Shown here: piece by piece, positions 18,674 through 26,250 of the stretch
Layout of the letters: every line of letters starts with the position of its first letter
Numbering within the stretch: the stretch's first letter is position 1
NCBI GenBank assembly: GCA_035341015.1
Contig: DAOQUL010000012.1
Coordinates: 11,724-75,723, forward strand
Length of the DNA stretch: 64,000 nucleotides
DNA from: JAKQIM01 sp029557965
GTDB taxonomy: Bacteria > Chloroflexota > Anaerolineae > Anaerolineales > UBA4823
Direction of reading: 5' to 3'
The notes under the pieces: model-generated
What the model was told of the DNA's origin: nothing
Database searches by the model: none
Seen by the model: the letters and a program-made list of their open reading frames with translations, nothing else
Program-made: the position numbers and the translations under genes

Positions 18674-19300
18674 GTGAAAAAGCGGCGAATTTCTAACCTG
18701 GTTTTAGGGTCATTTGTGCTGATGATCTGCCTGGCTGGCTGGCTGGGCTTTGCGCCGGCGGTGCAGGCCAGCCCCCTGGCTCAGCAGCCCACGGTTGCGA
18801 TCCCGACGGTCACTGGTACGCCGAGCGGGCCGGTGATCACGGTCAATGCCGATCAAGATCAGATCAATGTACGTTCAGGGCCAAATACCGATTACCCGAT
18901 CGTGGGGGTGCTGGTTGCCGGGCAGAAGGTCCCGGCCTTGGGGCGCTCGGTGGGCGGTGATTGGGTACAGATTGTCTACCCAGGGGTCGAAGGCGGAGTG
19001 GCCTGGGTATATGCTTACCTGGTGACATCCAATTCTACCCTGCCGATCGTTGAGCCGCCTCCCACGCCCACCCCGCGCGTCACGCCTACGATCGATCCAA
19101 CCCTGGCTTCGCAGTATGTGATCAACCTGGAGCCAACTCGCTTGCCAACCTATACCGCACCGCCGCCTCTGGCGATCCCCACGTACACAGAAGAGCCAGT
19201 AGCCATCAATACCGGTGGTCTGCCGATGGGGTTGATCATTGTGGGGATGGGTGTGGTGGGCATCTTTGGCCTGCTGATCTCGCTCTTCCAGCGCCGATAA
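18674..19300 (+). CDS. Exported membrane-anchored SH3-like (SH3b) protein
   Basis: 208 residues. An N-terminal signal peptide ends near VQASPLA. Residues about 52-115 match a bacterial SH3 domain (INVRSGPNTDYPIVGVL, then WVYAYL). A Pro/Thr-rich spacer follows (VEPPPTPTPRVTPT), and a C-terminal hydrophobic segment (GLIIVGMGVVGIFGLLI) ends in a short basic tail (FQRR), so the SH3 domain should sit outside. Such domains often bind peptidoglycan or peptides in the wall. Ligand unknown. Confidence 0.78.
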   Translation: MKKRRISNLVLGSFVLMICLAGWLGFAPAVQASPLAQQPTVAIPTVTGTPSGPVITVNADQDQINVRSGPNTDYPIVGVLVAGQKVPALGRSVGGDWVQIVYPGVEGGVAWVYAYLVTSNSTLPIVEPPPTPTPRVTPTIDPTLASQYVINLEPTRLPTYTAPPPLAIPTYTEEPVAINTGGLPMGLIIVGMGVVGIFGLLISLFQRR

Positions 19301-19313
19301 ATGGGTCATAAAC

Positions 19314-19355
19314 AAAAGCCAAAAAGCGGCGCCGAAGCGCCGCTTTTTGGCTTTT
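19314..19355. terminator. Bidirectional terminator between convergent genes
   Basis: A perfect 19-bp inverted repeat (19314-19332 with 19337-19355) with CGAA loop. A-runs on the left and T-runs on the right make it usable from both sides. It separates the SH3-like gene from the convergent IscA-like gene. Confidence 0.88.
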
Positions 19356-19371
19356 GGGGATGGCTTGAATG

Positions 19372-19758
19372 CTAGTGACAGCCGCTGCAGCCGCCGCTGT
19401 TGCCGGAGGAGTGATCGCAGCAGGAAGCGTATTTGTTGGGGTTATCGATCTTGAAGGCCGGGCCAGTGGGGCCATCGACATAGTCTACGCTTGAGCCGTT
19501 GATGTATTGGATAGAGACTTCATCTACCAAGACCTTGATCCCGTTGCTCTCGATAACGGTATCTTCGGCACGGACGTTCTGGTCGAGGGCCATACCATAT
19601 TGGAAGCCCGAACAGCCTGCGCCAGAAACATAGATGCGCAGGGCGTGGTCTTGCAGGTTGCGTTTTTCAATCAGGGCGCGCACAGCCTCGGCGGCTGGCT
19701 CGGTGATGGTAATGATCCGGATTTGGGTGGATTCAGGAAGGGTCACGGGTAACTCCAT
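19372..19758 (-). CDS. IscA/HesB-type iron-sulfur assembly protein with an altered cysteine tail
   Basis: 128 residues of the A-type carrier family, which passes Fe-S clusters to target proteins. Conserved parts are ITEPAAEAVRALI, SGAGCSGFQYG (Cys49), and SSVDYVDGPTGPAFKIDNPN. The family normally ends with a CxC pair; here the corresponding place reads ASCCDHSS (Cys113, Cys114), followed by a Gly/Ser-rich tail with CSGCH (Cys124, Cys127). So the cysteine ligands are present but differently spaced. A Rrf2-family regulator (possible Fe-S sensor) is encoded 1.3 kb away. Confidence 0.85.
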   Translation of the reverse strand: MELPVTLPESTQIRIITITEPAAEAVRALIEKRNLQDHALRIYVSGAGCSGFQYGMALDQNVRAEDTVIESNGIKVLVDEVSIQYINGSSVDYVDGPTGPAFKIDNPNKYASCCDHSSGNSGGCSGCH

Positions 19759-19764
19759 TTTGGC

Positions 19765-19770
19765 TGTATA
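19765..19770 (-). promoter_or_regulatory. -10 box directly before the IscA-like gene
   Basis: On the minus strand TATACA ends 6 nt before ATG 19758, with no ribosome site between, which would give a leaderless message. Confidence 0.4.
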
Positions 19771-19839
19771 ATTCTGATGGATTTTATCAACAAAACGGCC
19801 TGGGCGTCAATAGGTGAATGCTTAGGGCCATCTTAGAGA

Positions 19840-20955
19840 ATGTTGACAAGGATGTGTGGAATGGATGATGAGCAGATGCGGGCAGGTGGTGGGGCATTCC
19901 CTGGTGCGGGGAGTGGAGAAGACGAGACCATCCCAGAGCCGGTGTGGACCTACCGCGGCTATAAGCTGCGCGCCAGCGAGTTCAGCACAGCCATGGTGCA
20001 TTTCTTCCGTGCAGAGATCTCGCGGGCGAACGTTTGGAGGCAGCGCCTGGATGCCACCACAAACTGGGCTGTGGTGACGACCGGCGCGGCCCTTAGCTTA
20101 TCTTTTGGGCAGGTTGAGGGGCACCATGCGGTCTTGATCTTGAACACACTGCTGATCACGATGTTCCTGGTGATCGAAGCGCGCCGTTACCGCTATTATG
20201 AGCTGTTTGCCTCGCGGGTGCGTCTGATGGAGACGGATTTCTTCGCCGCGATGCTGGTGCCGCCTTTTAGCCCTTCTCCCGATTGGGCCGAAAGCCTGGC
20301 TGAGAACCTTTTGCAGCCGCATTTTCCCATCTCTGTGTGGGAAGCGATTGGACGGCGTTTCAGGCGCAACTATCTTTATATTTTCGTTATCATGGGGATG
20401 GCATGGTTTGCTAAGCTGTGGCTGCATCCCGTCCAGGCAAGCTCGCTGGCTGAGATGACACAGCGCGCCGCGATTGGCAGTTTGCCGGGGGAAATGGTGT
20501 TTGGAATGGGGGTATTGTTCTACGTGACCATCTTCACGGTTGGCTTGCTGACGTACAGGCTGCAGCAAGCAACTGGAGAGGTGCTGCCGCGTTATGGGGT
20601 GGCCAATGGCAACCTCAAAGATCCAACGGTTGAGATGCTCAGGCCTCGTTCGTGGCGCGCCTGGTTTCGGCCCAGCGAACAACGTCGCCAGCTTTTGGCG
20701 CTGGCGATTACCGACCGGCCCCAAGATGTGGGGCAAGGGGTGTTGGATGAAATGAAGCGCGGCGTGACCGAGCTGTCTGGCAGGGGCATGTTCACTGGCA
20801 AGGCGCACAGCGTGTTGATGTGTGCGCTGACTGTCACCGAGGTGGCGCACTTCAAGTCGATCGTGGATGCAAGAGACCCAAATGCCTTTGTGGTTGTAAC
20901 ACCGGCGCAAGAGGTGTTGGGGAAGGGCTTTATGCCATTGGGAAATGACAAATAG
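19840..20955 (+). CDS. DUF2270 membrane protein fused to a DUF2179-like domain
   Basis: 371 residues. Residues about 35-250 match the DUF2270 pattern: a conserved soluble start (AMVHFFRAEISRANVWRQRL), hydrophobic segments, and EARRYRYYELFASRVRLME. The last ~80 residues look like DUF2179, the small domain at the end of YitT proteins (GRGMFTGKAHSVLMC, then DARDPNAFVVVTPAQEVLG). I know of no standard function for DUF2270. The C-terminal domain has a PII-like fold in known relatives and may bind a small ligand. The start is uncertain: ATG 19840, 19852 and 19861 are all in frame. Confidence 0.7.
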   Translation: MLTRMCGMDDEQMRAGGGAFPGAGSGEDETIPEPVWTYRGYKLRASEFSTAMVHFFRAEISRANVWRQRLDATTNWAVVTTGAALSLSFGQVEGHHAVLILNTLLITMFLVIEARRYRYYELFASRVRLMETDFFAAMLVPPFSPSPDWAESLAENLLQPHFPISVWEAIGRRFRRNYLYIFVIMGMAWFAKLWLHPVQASSLAEMTQRAAIGSLPGEMVFGMGVLFYVTIFTVGLLTYRLQQATGEVLPRYGVANGNLKDPTVEMLRPRSWRAWFRPSEQRRQLLALAITDRPQDVGQGVLDEMKRGVTELSGRGMFTGKAHSVLMCALTVTEVAHFKSIVDARDPNAFVVVTPAQEVLGKGFMPLGNDK

Positions 20956-20966
20956 GTGCGCTGCGC

Positions 20967-21003
20967 TTGACAGGCGGCCAATAGTTTGATATCCTATCGA
21001 TAT
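20967..21003 (+). promoter_or_regulatory. Promoter and palindromic operator of the Rrf2-pst operon
   Basis: TTGACA (20967-20972), a 17-nt spacer and TATCCT (20990-20995) make a good sigma-70 type promoter. A perfect inverted repeat ATATC-N5-GATAT (20989-21003) covers the -10 box, a suitable place for autorepression by the dimeric Rrf2 regulator encoded next. Confidence 0.65.
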
Positions 21004-21035
21004 TGTAATGTCTATAGAATTAGTAGAGAATAGTC

Positions 21036-21497
21036 ATGAAGCTTTCGAAACGCAGTGAATATGGCATTCGTGCTTTGATTGCCCTGGCTTCAGGTGAGGG
21101 GGAGCCGCTACTGCAGATCAAAGAAATTGCGGCTCGCGAGCAAATACCGGTCAAGTTCCTCGAGCAGATCTTGCTCACCTTGAAAAATGCCGGGCTGGTC
21201 AACAGCCGCCTGGGCAGCAGCGGCGGCTATTACCTGACAAAGCCGGCAGACCAGGTCAGCCTGGGGCAGATCATCCGCATTCTGGATGGCCCTTTAGCGC
21301 CCATCCGCTGTGTGAGCCAGATGGCATATGAGAAATGTGCCTGCCCAGATGAGGAAACTTGCGGTTTGCGGATGGTTATGTTGGATGTGCGCAATGCCAT
21401 TTCAGGCATCTTGGATCATACAAGCCTGGCAGACGTGGCCCGACGGGTTGAAACGGTGCGCCAGGACCTGGCATACGAAGAGCAAAGGAGTGACTGA
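21036..21497 (+). CDS. Rrf2-family transcriptional regulator (probable Fe-S sensor)
   Basis: 153 residues. An N-terminal winged helix carries the Rrf2 signature (KRSEYGIRALIALA, IPVKFLEQIL, SRLGSSGGYYL). Four cysteines, Cys92, Cys101, Cys103 and Cys109, lie where IscR, NsrR and relatives bind an iron-sulfur cluster. The stop overlaps pstS by 4 nt, so it is made together with the phosphate importer. Regulation of pst by an Rrf2 protein is atypical; PhoB is the usual regulator. It may sense redox or cysteine status; which cannot be told. Confidence 0.85.
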   Translation: MKLSKRSEYGIRALIALASGEGEPLLQIKEIAAREQIPVKFLEQILLTLKNAGLVNSRLGSSGGYYLTKPADQVSLGQIIRILDGPLAPIRCVSQMAYEKCACPDEETCGLRMVMLDVRNAISGILDHTSLADVARRVETVRQDLAYEEQRSD

Positions 21498-22459
21498 TGA
21501 ACAAACCCAAGCATCTTTTTAACATCCTGGCAGTGATGCTTCTGCTTGTCCCGCTGTTGGCTGGCTGTGGTGGGCAGGGGGTCCAGTCAGAAGATGAAGG
21601 CATCATTACGATATCCGGTGCTTTCGCGCTCTATCCCCTGATGGTGCGCTGGGGGGAGGAATATTCCAACCTGCATCCCGGCGTTCAATTCGACATCTCG
21701 GCTGGTGGGGCAGGCAAGGGCATGACGGATGCTTTGTCTGGGGCGGTGGAGATCGGGATGGTCTCGCGCGATATTTCGCCTGAGGAAGAAGCGAACGGCG
21801 CTTTTTGGGTAGAGGTGGTCAAAGACGCGGTCTTCCCCACCATCAGCTCTCAGAACCCGGTTTATGCTGACCTGATGGCCAGGGGAATCAGCAAAGAAAT
21901 CTTTGTGGGCATCTTCATCAGCGGCGAGATCACCACCTGGGGGCAGGTAGTGGGCCGCCCAGAGATCACGGATGCCATTCATGTCTACACGCGCTCTGAC
22001 TCTTGCGGAGCCGCCGAGGTATGGGCGAAATTCTTGGACAACAACAAGCAGGAGAACTTGCTCGGCATTGGCGTTTCTGCTGACCCGGGCTTGTTGGACG
22101 CAGTGGTCAAAGACCCGTTGGGGATCGGGTATAATAATTTGAATTATGCTTTTGACCCCAGCACCGGCCTGCCCGTAGCTGGAGCGGGCGTGGTGCCCGT
22201 GGATGCCAATGGCGATGGCATGGCAGATGCAAGTGAGCTGCTGGAGACCAAGGATGAAGCCATTGATGCTGTGGCGACAGGTTTATACCCTTCGCCTCCC
22301 GCGCGTGCACTGAACCTGGTGACCCTCGGGAAGCCATCTGGCCTGGTCTTGTCTTTCTTAGAGTGGATCCTGGCGGATGGGCAGCAGTACATTAACGAAG
22401 TCGGTTATATTCCACTGACGGCAGAACAGATCCAGGCAAGCCAAAACAAACTGCGCTAA
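21497..22459 (+). CDS. pstS: Phosphate-binding lipoprotein PstS
   Basis: 320 residues. Signal peptide with lipobox LAGC. The PstS/PBP-like fold is visible from ITISGAFALYPLMVRWGEEY, GAGKGMTDAL, MVSRDIS and the hinge TRSDSCGAAEVW. It captures phosphate (or a similar oxyanion) outside for PstCA. It overlaps the regulator gene by ATGA and is followed by a hairpin terminator (22490-22535) before pstC. Phosphate is the default substrate; another oxyanion cannot be excluded because the regulator is unusual. Confidence 0.88.
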   Translation: MNKPKHLFNILAVMLLLVPLLAGCGGQGVQSEDEGIITISGAFALYPLMVRWGEEYSNLHPGVQFDISAGGAGKGMTDALSGAVEIGMVSRDISPEEEANGAFWVEVVKDAVFPTISSQNPVYADLMARGISKEIFVGIFISGEITTWGQVVGRPEITDAIHVYTRSDSCGAAEVWAKFLDNNKQENLLGIGVSADPGLLDAVVKDPLGIGYNNLNYAFDPSTGLPVAGAGVVPVDANGDGMADASELLETKDEAIDAVATGLYPSPPARALNLVTLGKPSGLVLSFLEWILADGQQYINEVGYIPLTAEQIQASQNKLR

Positions 22460-22489
22460 GGTATTCCTTATCCTACCAGATCGATGAGT

Positions 22490-22535
22490 GGGGAGTGTGC
22501 AGCGAGGTTCTGGCCGTTGCATACTCCCCTTTCTT
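22490..22535 (+). terminator. Hairpin terminator between pstS and pstC
   Basis: A 12-bp stem (22490-22501 with 22518-22529, one G-U pair) is followed by TTTCTTATCTT. It would let pstS be transcribed in excess over pstCAB. The long open frame of pstC starts inside this stem (GTG 22495), so a later start is needed. Confidence 0.78.
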
Positions 22536-22545
22536 ATCTTGGGCG

Positions 22546-23514
22546 ATGCTGATGAAACAGAAAACCACCCAGAAAGATGTTTGTTATACCATGCGGTGTC
22601 ACAAAGAGCGCTGGGGAGGTCGTTTGTTCTTCTTTGCGACCGTGATGCCGGTGGCTTTGGTCTTGATCATCTTTGTGGCTTTGCTGCTGCGCACCAGACC
22701 AATTTTAGAAGCCAAATCGATCTCAGAGTTGTTGCTGGGCCAGGTCTGGCTGCCTTTCCAGGGCGAATTTGGTTTTTTCCCCTTCATCATGGGCACCTTG
22801 TGGGTCACGGCGGTGGCGTTGATCCTGGCGGTGCCGCTGTGTTTGCTCAGCGCGATCTATTTATCGGAATACTCTCGACCGTCCACCGTGGCATTGATGA
22901 AGCCTGTGCTGGATCTGCTGGCGGGAATTCCTTCTGTGGTCTACGGTGTGTGGGGGATGCTGGCTGTGGTGCCGGCGGTGCAGAAGTTCATTGCGCCATT
23001 GCTAGGAAAATGGCTGGGCTCGATCTCTCTATTTTCATCCGACAACCCAACCGGGTTCAGCATTTTATCAGGCGGCATTGTTCTGGCGGTGATGGTCGCG
23101 CCTGTGATCATCTCGGTGGCTTACGAGGTGATGCGCACCGTCCCGTTTGGCATGCGAGAGGCTTCGCTGGCTGTGGGGGCCACCCAATGGCAGACGATCA
23201 GGTATGTTGTGATGCCTCAGGCCATGCCGGGGATCGTGGCGGCGGTGGTCTTGGGGCTTTCGCGAGCCATGGGCGAGACGATGGCGGTGTTGATGGTGGT
23301 GGGGAATGTGGCCAATAAGCTGCCCCGGTCGATCTTTGACCCGGCCTATCCGCTGCCGGCCCTGATTGCCAATAATTACGGCGAAATGATGTCTATCCCG
23401 CTGTACGATGCGGCCTTGATGGGAGCGGCGCTGGTGTTGATGCTGGTGGTGGTGATCTTCAATGTGATCTCGGCGTTGATCTTGCGCCAGATCCTACGCA
23501 GGAGTGGGCAATGA
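22546..23514 (+). CDS. pstC: Phosphate ABC transporter permease PstC
   Basis: About 322 residues, six hydrophobic segments. Typical PstC features are LLAGIPSVVYGVWG, the EAA-loop region MREASLAVGATQWQT and the ending MGETMAVLMVVGNV. Start codon ATG 22546 or ATG 22552 (neither has a strong ribosome site); the upstream GTG 22495 lies in the terminator stem. It overlaps pstA by 4 nt. Confidence 0.9.
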   Translation: MLMKQKTTQKDVCYTMRCHKERWGGRLFFFATVMPVALVLIIFVALLLRTRPILEAKSISELLLGQVWLPFQGEFGFFPFIMGTLWVTAVALILAVPLCLLSAIYLSEYSRPSTVALMKPVLDLLAGIPSVVYGVWGMLAVVPAVQKFIAPLLGKWLGSISLFSSDNPTGFSILSGGIVLAVMVAPVIISVAYEVMRTVPFGMREASLAVGATQWQTIRYVVMPQAMPGIVAAVVLGLSRAMGETMAVLMVVGNVANKLPRSIFDPAYPLPALIANNYGEMMSIPLYDAALMGAALVLMLVVVIFNVISALILRQILRRSGQ

Positions 23515-24371
23515 AAAAACGTCTCAACCGCCAAACATTGGAAGAAGCAATCTTCAAAGGGCTGGCTGGGGGGGCCTTCTTGATCATGGCCGCGGCCCTG
23601 TTCTTTATCTTGGTCACGGTGTTGGTGAAGGGTTTGCCGGCGTTGAATTGGCAGATGCTGACCCAGGTGCCAACGGCTGGATATTATGTGGGCAAGGAGG
23701 GGGGAATCTTGAACGCCATCCTGGGCTCGCTTTACCTGGCGGCCGGGGGTACACTCCTGGCGCTGCTGCTCAGCCTGCCGATCGCTTTGTATCTGGAAGT
23801 ATACGCCCGCGGCACACGTTGGGCCAATATGGTGCGCTTATCGATGGATGTGTTGTGGGGCATCCCCTCCATCGTGTACGGCGCATTTGGCTTTACCCTG
23901 ATGCTGGCATTGGGGATGCGCGCCTCGCTCTTGGGGGGCATCATCACCCTGGCGCTGGTTGAACTGCCGATCATGACCCGGGCGATGGATGAAGTGATCC
24001 GCCTGATCCCATTTGAGTTAAAAGAAGTGTCTTATGCCTTGGGCTCAACACGCCTTGAAACCGCCATGAAGGTGGTATTCCGCCAGATGCTGCCTGGAAT
24101 TGTGACTGCGATGTTATTGGCTTTTGGGCGCGGGATTGGTGACGCCGCCTCGGTGCTGTTCACGGCAGGGTATACCGATCGCGTGCCAACCTCGCTCCTG
24201 CGTCCGGTGGCCTCGCTGCCGTTGGCGGTCTTTTTCCAACTGGGAACACCCTATCCGGAGGTGCAGCAGCGCGCCTATGCTGCGGCACTGATCTTGACCC
24301 TGATCATCATGTTCGTGAGCCTGGGCTCGCGCTGGATTGCCGGGCGCCTGTCGCAGAATGTGATCAAATAG
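23511..24371 (+). CDS. pstA: Phosphate ABC transporter permease PstA
   Basis: 286 residues, six hydrophobic segments. LWGIPSIVYGAFG and the coupling-loop region KEVSYALGSTRLET mark it as PstA, the partner of PstC in the inner membrane. ATG overlaps the pstC stop (ATGA), so the two subunits are probably made in equal amounts. Confidence 0.92.
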   Translation: MKKRLNRQTLEEAIFKGLAGGAFLIMAAALFFILVTVLVKGLPALNWQMLTQVPTAGYYVGKEGGILNAILGSLYLAAGGTLLALLLSLPIALYLEVYARGTRWANMVRLSMDVLWGIPSIVYGAFGFTLMLALGMRASLLGGIITLALVELPIMTRAMDEVIRLIPFELKEVSYALGSTRLETAMKVVFRQMLPGIVTAMLLAFGRGIGDAASVLFTAGYTDRVPTSLLRPVASLPLAVFFQLGTPYPEVQQRAYAAALILTLIIMFVSLGSRWIAGRLSQNVIK

Positions 24372-24386
24372 GAGTTTGTTAATCGC

Positions 24387-25142
24387 ATGGAAGCCCATAT
24401 TCGCGTCAATAACCTGAATGTCAATTACACAAGTGAGCACCAGGCCCTGAAGGGGATCAATGTAACCATCCCAAAGCACCAGATCACGGTCATCATCGGG
24501 CCTTCGGGATGTGGTAAGACGACTTTGTTGAAGAGCCTGGACCGTCTGCTCGACCTGACAGACGGCGTGTCGATTTCGGGAGAGGTGCTGTTGGACGGGG
24601 TGAACATCTACGCGCCGGATATCGATGTGACTGCGGTGCGCAAGAAAGCCGGGTTACTGCCTCAGCGGCCCTTCCCTTTGCCAATGTCGATTTATGATAA
24701 CGTAGCCTACGGTATGCGCATCCATAATATGAGAAAGGGGAAAGACCTGGACCGCGCCGTACAGCATTACCTGGAACTGGCGGGCTTGTGGGATGAGGTG
24801 AAAGACCGTCTGCACGGGCCGGCGGTGCGCCTTTCGGTTGGGCAGCAGCAGCGCTTGTGCCTGGCACGCGGCTTGGCGGTGGAGCCAGAGATCATCCTGG
24901 GCGATGAACCAACCTCTGCCCTTGACCCCCTCTCGGCCCAGCACATTGAGAAACGCCTGTTGGAGCTGAAACAAGATTACACGGTGGTGCTGGTGACGCA
25001 CATCTTGCGGCAGGCCAAGCGCCTGGCGGATTACGTGATCTTTATGTACCTGGGGGAGGTGGTAGAGTGCGGACCGGCTCACGAGGTATTCGAGAACCCG
25101 CGCCAAGAACGGACACGGGCATATTTACAAGGTCTTTTCTAA
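24387..25142 (+). CDS. pstB: Phosphate ABC transporter ATP-binding protein PstB
   Basis: 251 residues, normal length. Walker A GPSGCGKTT, Q-loop region, signature LSVGQQQRL, Walker B IILGDEPTSALDP and the switch histidine in VLVTHIL are all present. It drives import through PstCA and closes the operon; a terminator follows at 25154-25200. No phoU gene follows, although it often does. Confidence 0.95.
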   Translation: MEAHIRVNNLNVNYTSEHQALKGINVTIPKHQITVIIGPSGCGKTTLLKSLDRLLDLTDGVSISGEVLLDGVNIYAPDIDVTAVRKKAGLLPQRPFPLPMSIYDNVAYGMRIHNMRKGKDLDRAVQHYLELAGLWDEVKDRLHGPAVRLSVGQQQRLCLARGLAVEPEIILGDEPTSALDPLSAQHIEKRLLELKQDYTVVLVTHILRQAKRLADYVIFMYLGEVVECGPAHEVFENPRQERTRAYLQGLF

Positions 25143-25153
25143 ATCTTTCTGAA

Positions 25154-25200
25154 AGCAAGAAGGAGCTGTCTGGATAATCAGGCGGCTCCTTCTCGCTTTT
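25154..25200 (+). terminator. Terminator after pstB
   Basis: A stem of AGAAGGAGC (25158-25166) with GCTCCTTCT (25185-25193), extended by AAGC/GCTT after one mismatch, ends in GCTTTT. It stands between pstB and the convergent kinase-like gene. Confidence 0.75.
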
Positions 25201-25221
25201 GGAGGGTGATTCAGCCAATTC

Positions 25222-26250
25222 TCAACACTCAGGGAAGAATTCGATCTCCCTGAGCGTCTCCAAGGTATCTTTGTAATCCATCTTGGGCCAGGCCAGGGCG
25301 CGCGCCAGGTAACGTTGTAAGCGCAGGTTGGCGGGAATGCCGTTGCTCATCCAACCGGCTAACCGGTTTGCCGAGGCCAGTTGGATGCCTCGCCGGATGA
25401 TGATCATAAGCCAGAAGATGGGAAAGATTGCCAAGTAACGCTGCAACCTGACGCCTACGCGGGGGTCTATTTTGCTATGGGCGGCCAGGTAGGGTGCGAT
25501 GAATACTTGCCATTCGTCCCAACTGAGCAGGTCTTCTTGGTTGGGATGGGATACGATATCTGCTGCCTCTTTGGCAGGGTCACGAAGACCGCTGTCTTCC
25601 CAATCTACCAGGCCCAACTGTCCATTGGGACGCTGGATCACGTTGGCAAAACGGGGATCGCCCCGGCCAAAACAAGGCACAGAAGGGTAGGCCGACAGCT
25701 CTTGAATGACGGCATGGCGGCTGGCCAATATTTCCAGGCACATTTCGGCAGCCGTTGTGGCAGGTTCAAACATTTGCTTGGCCCAATCCAGGTAGTTTTG
25801 GATGCCCTGTTGGAGTTCTTGCTCGATGATGTGCAGTGAGCGCTCGTGGCCGCGCGATGCCCAATCTGCAGGTGCCGCGTTGAGCTTGAGCCATACTTCT
25901 GCCAATTTCTGCAAGTCGGCAGGGCTGGCATGCCGCCGGTCCCACATCTGGCCTTCCATGTATTCGTAAATGACGATTGGGCCGACGGCAGGCTCGTAAA
26001 AGACGGGTTGTGGGGCAATATCCAGGGGGGCTAATAGGCAGAGAGTCTTGTGTTCGCGCCGCGGGGCCGATTCAAGCTCTTCGGGCTTGATGTATTCTTT
26101 GGCAATCCAGTGGCGGTCACCTGCCCAGACATCGTACAGGCGGTTGCTTTGGTTTTCAAGGGGGCTGCGGAGCGTGACGCTGATGCGACCAGACTTCAGG
26201 CCGAGTGTGGGGGCGATTTGATCGCTGATGATCTCTAGAAGAGCTGTCAT
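25222..26250 (-). CDS. Aminoglycoside-phosphotransferase-family (APH-like) kinase
   Basis: About 342 residues. Kinase-like features are WIAKEYI (nucleotide-binding lysine), VIYEYMEGQMW (hinge), GRGDPRFANVI (catalytic loop, with the common HGD reading RGD) and LVDWEDSG (metal-binding DxE). The family phosphorylates many small molecules; resistance should not be assumed. ATG 26250 overlaps the stop of the transglutaminase gene (ATGA) and is preferred to the longer frame reaching 26328. Confidence 0.75.
   Translation of the reverse strand: MTALLEIISDQIAPTLGLKSGRISVTLRSPLENQSNRLYDVWAGDRHWIAKEYIKPEELESAPRREHKTLCLLAPLDIAPQPVFYEPAVGPIVIYEYMEGQMWDRRHASPADLQKLAEVWLKLNAAPADWASRGHERSLHIIEQELQQGIQNYLDWAKQMFEPATTAAEMCLEILASRHAVIQELSAYPSVPCFGRGDPRFANVIQRPNGQLGLVDWEDSGLRDPAKEAADIVSHPNQEDLLSWDEWQVFIAPYLAAHSKIDPRVGVRLQRYLAIFPIFWLMIIIRRGIQLASANRLAGWMSNGIPANLRLQRYLARALAWPKMDYKDTLETLREIEFFPEC

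Noticed and set aside
22495..22545. GTG start of pstC at 22495
   Set aside because: It lies in the stem of the terminator between pstS and pstC and would add residues not typical of PstC.
25222..26250. Aminoglycoside resistance gene
   Set aside because: Only the general APH kinase fold is visible; the family includes many metabolic kinases, and the operon context gives no sign of drug resistance.
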